The notes beneath the pieces are model-generated. The model saw nothing but the letters and a program-made list of their open reading frames with translations, was not told the origin of the DNA and ran no database searches. A program made the position numbers and the translations under genes. This document shows positions 6,178 through 14,266 of a stretch of 15,278 bases of DNA, in pieces. The DNA lies in contig DIPM01000006.1 in assembly GCA_002427105.1 (NCBI GenBank), positions 1-15,278 on the forward strand. Direction: 5' to 3'. Every line of letters begins with the position of its first letter. Position 1 is the first letter of the stretch. This DNA is from Marinilabiliaceae bacterium UBA5488 (GTDB lineage: Bacteria > Bacteroidota > Bacteroidia > Bacteroidales > Marinilabiliaceae).

Positions 6178-8214
6178 CTAATCCTGTATCTCAGGCTCGG
6201 TAGAAAAGGAGGGTGCAGGAAGGCCTACGCCATTGAATAAACTGGCTTGACTGCCATTATGATAGGCGTAGCGCAGGTATAAGGGGGCAGCTACAGCACT
6301 GGAGCTGAGCACGAGGGTGTCGTTTTCCAGCTTCCACTGAGCAGGATAGAAAACACCGTCGGCACCGGCGATTTCAAATTGGTTGGGCACTTCCTTATCC
6401 ACAACCAATCCTCCAGTAGCGTGAGTGAAAGTCTGACGCAATTGCTTTCCAACTATTTCAGTTTGGTCGGGCAGAGGACCTGAGAAAGGCAGCTCCTTCT
6501 GATATTGACCGGCCAAAGCCCATAGAGCCAAACGCTCGCCTACCTCAAGCTTTTGAGCGGGGTGGATATTATCAACATTACCTATATCAAGTGTTGAAAT
6601 CATGCCTGTTCCCGGGATATCCATCATCCTACGCTGAGCTTCACGGAGCCTGGCCGATGAAATTCCTTCCGGATCGCTGTAATTCCAGGGAGCCAACTGA
6701 ACATAGTAAAATGCTAAATCTTCGTTTTCGAATTTGTTACGCCAGTCTGTTATAAGCATTGATTTTAGTCGCATATACTGGTTTGCCCTTCCTACATTTG
6801 TTTCTCCCTGATACCATATAGCGCCCTGTACAGAGTATGGCACTAAGGGAGCTATCATTGCATTGTATAGGGCAGAAGGAGTGTAGGCCGATAGTGCCAT
6901 AGACAGCTCGGGGCGTTCCCTCCAATCGGCTGTTTGCGGGTCAAAACAGTAAAGCTGTCCGCCTTTAAATTCGCCTACCACCATATAATTCCACTCACCT
7001 GCAAGAGAAATAGAAGCTTCAGGGTTGTTTTCAGGGTGGATACTTAGTTGCTCGGGATTTCCATATATTCCGCCTCCACCTTGATTATCCAGAACACGAA
7101 CCGCGACAACAGCTTCCCCGGCCTTGACTAATTCTGCCGGAATGCTGTATTGACGCACGGCCTGGTGGAAACCGCCTTCTTCGTGAGCTCCAACGCGTGT
7201 GCCTTCAAAGTAGCATACATCACGGTCGTCGATTGGGCCCAAATTGATAGTCAGATTTTGACCTTCCCATTCAGCGGGTATTTCCAGTTTTTTCCTGAAC
7301 CACACAACACCATCGAATTCGCCAATGTCAGATCTTTCAAAATATAAAGGAAGCTGCATAACAGGCCATTGCTCAACGGCTGTTTCAGGGTTTGCACAAT
7401 ATTCATCGAATAAATCAAGACCGACCAGAGGATCTGTGTTGTCAGAGCTTGCTGCAGGCAGACTTTTGTGCTCTTTAAGCCAGTCTGTATAAAGCTTTTC
7501 CTTAGGGCCAAACTCTTTTAATTGTTCGGTAATGGCTTTGAAGTCTGCATCAATGGCAAGCATATCTGAACTTATCCATGATTCGGCAGGTGTTCCACCC
7601 CAGCTGCTGTGTATGATTCCTACAGGAACGCCAAGTTCCTGATATAATTTACGGGCAAAGAAAAAGGCCGTTGCACTGAATTGACCTGCTGTTTCCGGAG
7701 ATGATAACTCCCATTTTCCGCTTAAATCGTCCTGAGGCTCAGCTGCAGTATTTCTTACTACGGTAAAAAATCTGATTTCAGGAATATCAGATGCTGCTAT
7801 CGTTGCATCAGCGTCCTTTACCAAGTCATTTGGCGGCCATCCGGCAAGGGGCATTTCCATATTGGATTGTCCCGATCCAATCCACACTTCACCTAACAGG
7901 ACGTTATTAATTGTTAAGGATGTTTTAGCTGCCGAAACGCTTAGCGTGTATGGACCTCCCGCTTCAATTGTCGGCAGATTAACGCGCCATTCGCCGCTGT
8001 CATCGGCAGTTGTTGTGGCATCACTTCCCCAGCTGCCTGTAACGTTGATTTCAGTACCGGGCTTTGCTTTGCCCCAAATCGCAACGTCTTTATTCTGTTG
8101 TAATACCATATTGTCAGAGAATATGGAGGGCATATTCAGTTGAGGATCTGTGGCACATGAGGCCAAAAACATTGTTGTTATTGCCAGCGCAATTACTTTG
8201 ATAACATTGTTCAT
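6178..8214 (-). CDS. Sialate O-acetylesterase-type SGNH esterase, lipoprotein
   Basis: This 678-residue protein starts with a lipoprotein signal peptide (lipobox LASC, Cys20), so it should be anchored in a cell-envelope membrane. After MPSIFSDNMVLQQ it has an N-terminal beta-sandwich (about 28-105), then the SGNH esterase core. Visible core motifs are GSGQSNMEMP (nucleophile Ser117), HSSWGGTPAESW (202-213), AIWYQGETNVG (465-475) and DNIHP (548-552, with the catalytic Asp and His). Between about 270 and 410 an inserted galactose-binding-like jelly-roll (VVWFRKKLEIP, LGPIDDRDVCYFEGTRVG) splits the core, as in the longer members of the family. These enzymes remove O-acetyl groups from sialic acids or from plant and bacterial glycans; the substrate here cannot be told. 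The gene is convergent with the decayed Sus locus and divergent from the GT2 gene. It appears intact. Confidence 0.9.
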   Translation of the reverse strand: MNNVIKVIALAITTMFLASCATDPQLNMPSIFSDNMVLQQNKDVAIWGKAKPGTEINVTGSWGSDATTTADDSGEWRVNLPTIEAGGPYTLSVSAAKTSLTINNVLLGEVWIGSGQSNMEMPLAGWPPNDLVKDADATIAASDIPEIRFFTVVRNTAAEPQDDLSGKWELSSPETAGQFSATAFFFARKLYQELGVPVGIIHSSWGGTPAESWISSDMLAIDADFKAITEQLKEFGPKEKLYTDWLKEHKSLPAASSDNTDPLVGLDLFDEYCANPETAVEQWPVMQLPLYFERSDIGEFDGVVWFRKKLEIPAEWEGQNLTINLGPIDDRDVCYFEGTRVGAHEEGGFHQAVRQYSIPAELVKAGEAVVAVRVLDNQGGGGIYGNPEQLSIHPENNPEASISLAGEWNYMVVGEFKGGQLYCFDPQTADWRERPELSMALSAYTPSALYNAMIAPLVPYSVQGAIWYQGETNVGRANQYMRLKSMLITDWRNKFENEDLAFYYVQLAPWNYSDPEGISSARLREAQRRMMDIPGTGMISTLDIGNVDNIHPAQKLEVGERLALWALAGQYQKELPFSGPLPDQTEIVGKQLRQTFTHATGGLVVDKEVPNQFEIAGADGVFYPAQWKLENDTLVLSSSAVAAPLYLRYAYHNGSQASLFNGVGLPAPSFSTEPEIQD

Positions 8215-8347
8215 AGTTTATAAAAATTTATAGATGTATTCTTAAATCAGGTATAAATTGCAATTTTATTGCATATTCAGACTTGTTACGGCAAAATTTC
8301 ACGTAAATTTAGGAATTATTACATTACCGTTTTGATTTTTTTAGTAA

Positions 8348-9565
8348 ATGTTTAATGCAATCCCGTCAAATACTGATGAAATAGATAACCCGATTAAAGT
8401 ATCGGTAGTTATTGTCAGCTACAACTGTTTGGATTTCCTTCGTTTATGCCTTAATTCCCTATTGTGGAAGAATCATAACAATATGGAGCTTATTGTTGTT
8501 GATAATAATAGCAGTGATGGGACTGTCAGCGTTTTAAAGGATGAGTTTCCGGAGTTAAGATTAATTGCCAATGACTATAACGCGGGCTTTGGAAAGGCCT
8601 GCAACCAGGGTATTAAAATAGCCCGAGGACATTATTTACTGATGTTGAATCCGGATACTTTCGTGCCCGAGGATTTGACTTCGAAGATCATTTCCTTTAT
8701 GGACAAGCATGAAAGATGTGGTGCTATGGGCGCTTATATGATGGACGCTAAGGGGAAATTCCTCCCCGAGTCAAAGCGCGGAATGCCTACTCCCTTTCGT
8801 TCTTTTTGCAGGTTCTCAGGTCTGTCGGCTCTCTTTCCGCATTCTGCATATTTTGCCGGCTATTATGCCGGCAATATCCCGAAAGACAAAGTGGCGGAGG
8901 TGGAAATTTTATCAGGCGCTTTTATGGTCCTTAGACGTGATGCTCTTGCGGAAACCGGCGGATTTGACGAAGACTTTTTTATGTATGGTGAAGACATCGA
9001 CCTCTCATGGCGGATACACAAGGCCGGATGGCTTACTTACTATAATCCGGATATCAGGATAGTGCATTTTAAGGGAGAGAGCGGCGACAAAGACCCTGCT
9101 TATGTAAAGGTTTTTTACGAGGCTATGCAGATATTTTATCGCAAGCATTTTGGGCAGCATCAGAATAAATTTGCCCGGTTTTTTATCAAGTCAGTTATCC
9201 ACCTGATGACAGTTTTGTCATCACTCAAAAGCAAGCTCAGCAGAAGAAAGGGCAGGGACGAGGAGTATCCGGTGAGTGAAGACTCTTATATTTTTTCTGA
9301 AGATTATGTGGCAGCGGAGCATGCGGGGAAACTGCTTTTTTCGGGCAAGCTACTTCCCTGGTCTGATTTAGAGCCTCAAAGGCTTAATGAGCCTTTGAGA
9401 AACTGCATTTTAGATATAAGTTCCTGCCTTCCGTCAAAAATTCTTGATTTTGTAAGAATAAAAGGTTTTTTTTGTAAAAGGCTCTTTTGGTTGGCTAAGG
9501 GAAGACGCTGTGTTTTTCTTCCCCTGAATTCGTTAGTGCGAACTCGTATTACCACTTTAGATTGA
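8348..9565 (+). CDS. Family 2 glycosyltransferase (rhamnosyltransferase-like), with C-terminal extension
   Basis: The 405-residue protein has a GT-A fold domain: VSVVIVSYNCLDFL (18-31), LIVVDNNSSDGT (48-59), NAGFGKACNQGI (78-89) and MLNPDT (99-104, the DxD-like nucleotide-sugar and metal site). It also has LSGAFMVLRRDALAETGGFDEDFFMYGEDIDLSWR (188-222), which carries the acceptor-side catalytic acids. This layout is that of WbbL-like transferases that add rhamnose or similar sugars to cell-surface polysaccharides, probably on the cytoplasmic face of the inner membrane. Residues after about 300 form a separate segment without a motif I can name (YIFSEDYVAAEHAGKLLFSG, ILDISSCLPSKILDFV). It ends in a basic, aromatic stretch. 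I read it as the C-terminal accessory domain seen in some Bacteroidota GT2 proteins, but this is uncertain. The sugar and acceptor are unknown; no polysaccharide cluster surrounds it. Confidence 0.85.
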   Translation: MFNAIPSNTDEIDNPIKVSVVIVSYNCLDFLRLCLNSLLWKNHNNMELIVVDNNSSDGTVSVLKDEFPELRLIANDYNAGFGKACNQGIKIARGHYLLMLNPDTFVPEDLTSKIISFMDKHERCGAMGAYMMDAKGKFLPESKRGMPTPFRSFCRFSGLSALFPHSAYFAGYYAGNIPKDKVAEVEILSGAFMVLRRDALAETGGFDEDFFMYGEDIDLSWRIHKAGWLTYYNPDIRIVHFKGESGDKDPAYVKVFYEAMQIFYRKHFGQHQNKFARFFIKSVIHLMTVLSSLKSKLSRRKGRDEEYPVSEDSYIFSEDYVAAEHAGKLLFSGKLLPWSDLEPQRLNEPLRNCILDISSCLPSKILDFVRIKGFFCKRLFWLAKGRRCVFLPLNSLVRTRITTLD

Positions 9566-9657
9566 TTTTGAGCTGTGTGATTTGCATATTGATGGTAATC
9601 TGCCTGTTTAGAGAATGAAATTTATTATTTTGGATTGTCATTTATAAGCCATTTTAT

Positions 9658-11280
9658 ATGCGATTAATTTATACACTTTTCTTATTGTTGACCTTTGTCA
9701 GCGTAGATGTTGCCGGTCAACGAAAGACCCTAAAGCTTGCCCAAAGCCATATTGATGTTGGCAGATATAACGAAGCAATACGCGTGTTGCAGCCTTTACT
9801 TTCAGCCGAAGAGGTCAACCGCGAAGTATATGTGCTGGCCGGTATTGCCTATCTGGGAGATCCTGGAGACTCCGAGTATGCTATCACTCTTTTTGATAAG
9901 GCTATCGAGCTTTATCCGCCCGACGAAAAGCTCTCGCGCAAAGCTCTTGAAGCCCGTTTGTTTAAAGCGCAGGCATTGCACCTGAGCCATCGTTTTGATG
10001 AGGCTTTGAAAATTGAAAGGGAACTTCTCGAAATAACTCCGGCCACAGACAAAGATTTTATAACCGCTATTAATCGGGAAATTGCATACAGCGAAAATGC
10101 CTTAAAGATGATTGCTGAACCGGTTTCGTTTCAAATTCAGAGTATGGGTCGAGCCTTTAACTCTATGCACAATGAACATAGTCCGGTAGTTTCTGTGGAT
10201 GAGTCAACAATTTACTTTACCTCAAATCGTCCACTGGAGGGAATGAACAGCGATGATGGTGATTATTTTGAAAGTATATATGCTTCCTATTGGCGCGATG
10301 GTGAGTGGACAGCAGCCGTTCCTGTTGAACTTCCCGGCAGCTATTATGGCAACAGGGCAACAGTTAGTATGAGTGCCGATGGCAACACGATAGTTTTCTA
10401 TCAAAATGATGGAGCTATAGGTAATTTGCATGAAAGCCGCCTGGTATTTGGAAGCTGGACAGAACCAACTCCTTTGCCTCCTCCTGTTAATTCCGGGTCG
10501 AATGAGAGTCACGCCAGCTTTAGCCTTGATGGAGATAGAATATTCTTTACCAGTGACCGCCCCGGTGGATATGGAGGCAAGGATATTTATGTTTCGCATA
10601 AACTCCCGACCGGTTTTTGGGGAACTCCACTCAACCTGGGACCTAATGTTAATACCGAGCTTGATGAAGACAGTCCCTTCCTTCATCCTGATGGAGTTAC
10701 TCTTTATTTCTCCTCGGAAGCTCACAGCTCAATGGGAGGTCACGATTTATTCTTTAGTCGCATTGATGAAGAGGGAAAATGGAGTGAACCGGTAAACCTT
10801 GGATATCCTATTAATACGGTATATGACGATAAGTTCTTTCTGCCAACCGCCGACGGGCAGAGGGTGTATTATGCCTCGCGTCAGGCCGACGGCTATGGCG
10901 CCATGGATATTTACCTAATCACTTTCCCGCAAAACGATGAGCGCTCGCTTGCAGTTGTCGCCCGCCACATCTTTGATGAGAAAGGTATGCCATTTAGCGA
11001 TGTGATAGTGAGGATTTACGATAATGAAAATAATCTTTTGCAGGGAGTGTATCGGCCCAACAGCCTGAGCGGGAAGTTTGTGTCAGTCCTGCCAACAGGC
11101 AAAAATTATAGAATGGAATTGGAGGCAGAAGGTTATGAGCGTTATAGGGAAACCTTCAGAGTAGAAATCCGTGAGGTATATGGAACACGCTCGCGGGCAT
11201 TTTACCTGGAGCCGATAATATTAAAGCCTCTTAATCAGGAGGATATAGATGGGAAGGCAGGGCTAAATGATTCAGAATGA
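9658..11280 (+). CDS. PorE-like exported protein: TPR, PD40 beta-propeller and CRD-like domain, no OmpA domain
   Basis: A 540-residue protein with a cleavable-looking signal peptide (hydrophobic 3-13, cleavage near VAG at 18-20). Helical TPR-like repeats occupy about 22-130. Five PD40/WD40-like blades follow, marked by HSPVVSVDESTIYFTSNRP (174-192), ATVSMSADGNTIVFYQ (234-249), SHASFSLDGDRIFFTSDRPGG (284-304), DSPFLHPDGVTLYFSSE (338-354) and DDKFFLPTADGQRVYYASR (390-408). Residues about 431-517 look like a carboxypeptidase-regulatory-type beta domain (MPFSDVIVRIYDNENN, KNYRMELEAEGYERY). The order TPR, five-bladed propeller, CRD is that of PorE, a type IX secretion accessory protein. PorE ends in an OmpA-type peptidoglycan-binding domain and is a lipoprotein; this protein has neither feature. 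It may therefore be a paralogue that needs a partner for wall binding. Its last four codons and stop overlap the start of the acetyltransferase gene by 14 bases, suggesting translational coupling. Confidence 0.75.
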   Translation: MRLIYTLFLLLTFVSVDVAGQRKTLKLAQSHIDVGRYNEAIRVLQPLLSAEEVNREVYVLAGIAYLGDPGDSEYAITLFDKAIELYPPDEKLSRKALEARLFKAQALHLSHRFDEALKIERELLEITPATDKDFITAINREIAYSENALKMIAEPVSFQIQSMGRAFNSMHNEHSPVVSVDESTIYFTSNRPLEGMNSDDGDYFESIYASYWRDGEWTAAVPVELPGSYYGNRATVSMSADGNTIVFYQNDGAIGNLHESRLVFGSWTEPTPLPPPVNSGSNESHASFSLDGDRIFFTSDRPGGYGGKDIYVSHKLPTGFWGTPLNLGPNVNTELDEDSPFLHPDGVTLYFSSEAHSSMGGHDLFFSRIDEEGKWSEPVNLGYPINTVYDDKFFLPTADGQRVYYASRQADGYGAMDIYLITFPQNDERSLAVVARHIFDEKGMPFSDVIVRIYDNENNLLQGVYRPNSLSGKFVSVLPTGKNYRMELEAEGYERYRETFRVEIREVYGTRSRAFYLEPIILKPLNQEDIDGKAGLNDSE

Positions 11281-11803
11281 TACCATAAGGCTGCGTGCCG
11301 TTGAGCCGGCTGATGTTGACTTGCTTTACAGCTGGGAAAACAATATGGATTTATGGCAGGTTAGCAACACTATTGCGCCTTTTAGCAAGGCGCAATTGGC
11401 CAGATATGTTAAAAATGCTGCGCTGGATATTTATCAAACAAAGCAATTGCGGCTTATGATTGATGCTCTTAAGGAAGATAGGGTGGATGAGACTGTCGGA
11501 ATAATTGATATGTTTGATTTTGACCCCTACCATAACAGGGCGGGTGTGGGTATTATGATTAACAGGAAATGGAGCGGAAGGGGTCTGGCTGCATTGGCTC
11601 TAAGGCTTTTTATGGATTATGCTTTTAATACTCTTCATCTTCACCAATTGTATTGCAACATTGCCGCGTCGAATAGCCCAAGCATTCGTCTCTTTGAAAC
11701 TGCCGGATTTAAACTGGTAGGAGTGAAGAAGGATTGGCTAAAGGCAGAGACAGGCTATGAAGACGAGCTTTTGTTTCAATGCCTTTCTACTCTTGAGCGT
11801 TGA
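11267..11803 (+). CDS. GNAT-family N-acetyltransferase (RimJ/RimL/SpeG-like)
   Basis: This 178-residue protein has the GNAT order: an N-terminal IRLRAVEPADVDLLYSWEN (7-25), a central strand GIMINRKWSGRGLAALAL (95-112) carrying the acetyl-CoA pyrophosphate loop, and a C-terminal HQLYCNIAASNSPSIRLFETAGFKLVG (126-152). The Asn-Ser-x-Ser-x-x-Leu-Phe-x-x-x-Gly-Phe block is typical of the RimJ/RimL/SpeG branch, which acetylates ribosomal protein N-termini, polyamines or small molecules. The substrate cannot be decided from sequence. The ATG at 11267 lies inside the end of the preceding gene (ATGATTCAGAATGA overlap), so the two are probably cotranscribed. Its 3' end overlaps the convergent HsdR-N-like gene by 17 bases. 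Confidence 0.85.
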   Translation: MIQNDTIRLRAVEPADVDLLYSWENNMDLWQVSNTIAPFSKAQLARYVKNAALDIYQTKQLRLMIDALKEDRVDETVGIIDMFDFDPYHNRAGVGIMINRKWSGRGLAALALRLFMDYAFNTLHLHQLYCNIAASNSPSIRLFETAGFKLVGVKKDWLKAETGYEDELLFQCLSTLER

Positions 11804-12245
11804 TAATATCAAAATCGGGAAGCTGCCGGAGTACTTCATGATTAAGCCCTGCTTTGTCGAGCCTTATGCAGTAGTGTGTAAGGCCGTTAGTTACAACCAA
11901 ATAGTCAACATTCAGAGGGATATTGTAGCGCGCAGCCTGTGCCAGTGTGCCGTTGTTTATTGTTACCTCCGGAGCCTTGCACTCAACAATTAGAGCGGGT
12001 TCACCTTTGCGGTTATAGAGCACGATGTCTGCCCTCTGTTTCAGGCCGTTTACAATAACCATCCTTTCGATTGCCATCAATGAGGCCGGATAGCCTAAGT
12101 TTACCATGTAGTTTATAAAATGTTGCCTCACCCATTCCTCGGGTGTGAGTGCCACATATTTTTTACGTATCACGTCAAAAATCTGCTTCTTCCCTTTGTT
12201 TTCCCGTATTTGCACATCAAAGGAAGGTAAATTCAAAATTCTCAT
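11787..12245 (-). CDS. Small stand-alone type I restriction HsdR N-terminal-domain protein
   Basis: The 152-residue protein resembles the N-terminal nuclease-fold domain of type I restriction R subunits (HSDR_N_2 type). The restriction-like core is visible: RADIVLYNRKGEPALIVECKAP with Asp73, Glu88 and Lys90 forming a D...ExK metal site, preceded by a helix starting TPEEWVRQHFINYMV (34-48). There is no helicase motor and no neighbouring hsdM or hsdS, so this is not a restriction system. Such solitary proteins are widespread in Bacteroidota, and I recall them lying near holA, as here, which suggests a housekeeping DNA-processing role. That role is inference. The start at 12245 is the first ATG of the frame. 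The gene runs divergently from amn and overlaps the end of the acetyltransferase gene by 17 bases. Confidence 0.75.
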   Translation of the reverse strand: MRILNLPSFDVQIRENKGKKQIFDVIRKKYVALTPEEWVRQHFINYMVNLGYPASLMAIERMVIVNGLKQRADIVLYNRKGEPALIVECKAPEVTINNGTLAQAARYNIPLNVDYLVVTNGLTHYCIRLDKAGLNHEVLRQLPDFDIINAQE

Positions 12246-12272
12246 TCTGTTTTTTTATTTCTACCCTTGGCT

Positions 12273-12280
12273 CAAACTTA
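12273..12280 (-). promoter_or_regulatory. Possible -7 promoter element of the HsdR-N-like gene
   Basis: Minus-strand TAAGTTTG fits the TAnnTTTG consensus and ends 27 bases before the ATG at 12245. No convincing TTTG -33 partner is seen at the usual spacing. The 184-base region 12246-12429 must also hold the divergent amn promoter, for which I see no clear match. Confidence 0.3.
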
Positions 12281-12429
12281 ATAAAGTATTGTTTGCAAGC
12301 CTCTGTCCAACATGCTTTGCCTTTTCAATCTTATGATTTTTGTTTGCAAATTAGCACAAAATCTGCAAAACCCCTATCTTAGTGGACTTTCATTTTCCTT
12401 TTTGTAATGAAGCAAATCACTAACAGTTT

Positions 12430-13203
12430 ATGAAGACAAAGCAAGAGATAGTTGAAGATTGGTTGCCCAGATATACAGGTCGTCCCTTAAGCGAGTTTAC
12501 GGATTATATTCTGCTTACCAACTTTGGACACTACGTAGATCTATTTTCTAAATGGTATAATGCTCCGATAATCGAGGGGGTAAATATGCCCAACTGTAGC
12601 GCAAACGGCATTACCATTATAAATTTCGGGATGGGTAGTCCAAACGCGGCCACTATTATGGATTTGCTTAGCGCAATTGAACCTAAGGCTGTACTTTTTC
12701 TGGGCAAATGCGGCGGTTTGAAGAATATCAATAAATTGGGCGATCTTATTCTGCCCATTGCTGCTATACGCAGCGATGGTACTTCCAACGATTATCTGCC
12801 TCCGGAGGTGCCTGCCTTGCCCGCTTTTAGCTTGCAGCGTGCTGTTTCTACCTCTATTCGTGATTCAGGCAAGGACTATTACACAGGGACGGTGTTTACT
12901 ACCAATAAAAGGGTTTGGGAGTATGATGAACGTTTTAAAAAGTATCTGGGAAAAACCAGGGCTATGGCAATAGATATGGAAACGGCCACTATTTTTACCG
13001 TAGGTTTTGCAAATTCTATTCCCACCGGGGCTTTGCTGCTTATTTCTGATCAGCCAATGATTTCGACAGGCATCAAGACCAGCGAAAGTGATAAGCGCGT
13101 AACCCGCGATTTTGTTGAAAGCCATATACGCATAGGTATTAAGGCTCTGGAAGAACTTATTCACAACGGTAAATCCGTAAAGCACTTGAAATTTGATAAT
13201 TAA
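12430..13203 (+). CDS. amn: AMP nucleosidase, short form
   Basis: The 257-residue protein belongs to the nucleoside phosphorylase/hydrolase superfamily. Key motifs are INFGMGSPNAATIMDLL (64-80), VLFLGKCGGLKNINKLGDLILP (88-109), the purine- and ribose-site block AMAIDMETATIF (178-189) and LLISDQPM (203-210) with the catalytic-type Asp207. AMP nucleosidase hydrolyses AMP to adenine and ribose 5-phosphate in purine salvage and adenylate balance. It corresponds to the catalytic domain only: the enterobacterial enzyme is about 480 residues with an extra N-terminal regulatory domain, while Bacteroidota carry this short form. The starting segment KTKQEIVEDWLPRYTG is characteristic of these short forms. 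It is followed 8 bases later by holA, implying one transcript. Confidence 0.85.
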   Translation: MKTKQEIVEDWLPRYTGRPLSEFTDYILLTNFGHYVDLFSKWYNAPIIEGVNMPNCSANGITIINFGMGSPNAATIMDLLSAIEPKAVLFLGKCGGLKNINKLGDLILPIAAIRSDGTSNDYLPPEVPALPAFSLQRAVSTSIRDSGKDYYTGTVFTTNKRVWEYDERFKKYLGKTRAMAIDMETATIFTVGFANSIPTGALLLISDQPMISTGIKTSESDKRVTRDFVESHIRIGIKALEELIHNGKSVKHLKFDN

Positions 13204-13211
13204 CAGTTCTG

Positions 13212-14219
13212 ATGACATTCGAAGAGATTATAGCTAAGGCAAGGAAAGGAGAGTTTTATCCCATCTATTTTCTGTACGGGGAGGAGCCTTACTTTATTGA
13301 CAAAATTGCTGATACTGTTCAACAATATGCTCTGAAAGAGGAAGAGAGGGGTTTTAATGAAACAGTGATGTACGGCAAGGATACTGATGTTGTCAACCTG
13401 ATTCATGCCGCGAAGCGCTACCCCATGGGTGCATCCCGGCAGCTAATATTGCTCCGGGAAGCGCAGCTAATGGCGAAGTTTGAATTGCTGGAGAATTATT
13501 TTGAAACTCCACAGCCTTCTACTATACTGGTTATCAGTTATAAGCATAAGTCTTTTGACAAGAGGACCAAGGTGTATGGCGCACTTAATAAGCAGAAGCA
13601 AGCCCTTATTTTTGAATCAAAGAAGCTTTATGAGAATAAGATGGGACAGTGGATTTCCGATTATCTTAAGAGTCGTTCACTTACTATCGAGCCGAAAGCT
13701 TTAATGTTGTTGGTGGAGTTTCTCGGGCAGGAGCTCGAGAAGGTGGTTCAGGCTGTTGATAAGCTTATTGTTGTTATGGGGCCGGGTGTTACAAAGATAA
13801 CGGTTGACCACGTATCCAACAACATTGGAGTAAATAAGGAGTATAATGTTTTTGAGCTTCAGAAAGCGTTGGTTTATAAGGATATATTAAAGGCGAATCG
13901 CATTGTCAAGGTTTTTGCCTCCAATCCAAAGGCCTACCCTATGCCTGCCACAACAGCAATACTCTTTTCGTTTTTCAGTAAATTGCTGGCTTATTATTAT
14001 CTCCCCGATAAATCAAAATCGGCAGTGGCTTCGGCCTTGAAGATGGCTCCTTACAATGTGGACGATCTGCAAGTGGCAGCCCGCAACTATACGGGCCTGA
14101 AGGTTGCTGAGATTATCTCTCTTTTGCGTGAATATGATGTGAAATCGAAGGGCTTTGGCAGTGCCAATACTTCAGACGGAGAGTTGCTGAAAGAGATGAT
14201 ATTTAAGATTTTACATTAA
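13212..14219 (+). CDS. holA: DNA polymerase III delta subunit
   Basis: The 335-residue length is typical for HolA. The start TFEEIIAKARKGEFYPIYFLYGEEPYFIDKIAD (2-34) shows the delta-subunit signature, an AAA+-like nucleotide-fold start with a degenerate P-loop (LYGEEPYFI). Later blocks are ASRQLILLREAQLM (about 74-87), the QELEKVVQAVDKL helix (about 173-185) and YNVFELQKALVYKD (about 210-223). The C-terminal part is the all-helical clamp-loader collar domain. Delta opens the beta clamp so that it can be loaded on primed DNA. The gene sits 8 bases after amn and immediately before a class IV aminotransferase gene, so all three are probably one transcription unit. No lesion is seen. Confidence 0.9.
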   Translation: MTFEEIIAKARKGEFYPIYFLYGEEPYFIDKIADTVQQYALKEEERGFNETVMYGKDTDVVNLIHAAKRYPMGASRQLILLREAQLMAKFELLENYFETPQPSTILVISYKHKSFDKRTKVYGALNKQKQALIFESKKLYENKMGQWISDYLKSRSLTIEPKALMLLVEFLGQELEKVVQAVDKLIVVMGPGVTKITVDHVSNNIGVNKEYNVFELQKALVYKDILKANRIVKVFASNPKAYPMPATTAILFSFFSKLLAYYYLPDKSKSAVASALKMAPYNVDDLQVAARNYTGLKVAEIISLLREYDVKSKGFGSANTSDGELLKEMIFKILH

Positions 14220-14266
14220 TCGCCTTGCATACCTGCCCTTGGTCTGGAAGCTATACTTTGGAATTG

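Noticed and set aside
14225..14266. TTG start for the class IV aminotransferase
   Set aside because: The 14 extra residues (HTCPWSGSYTLEL) do not look like the family, and two ATG codons follow directly.
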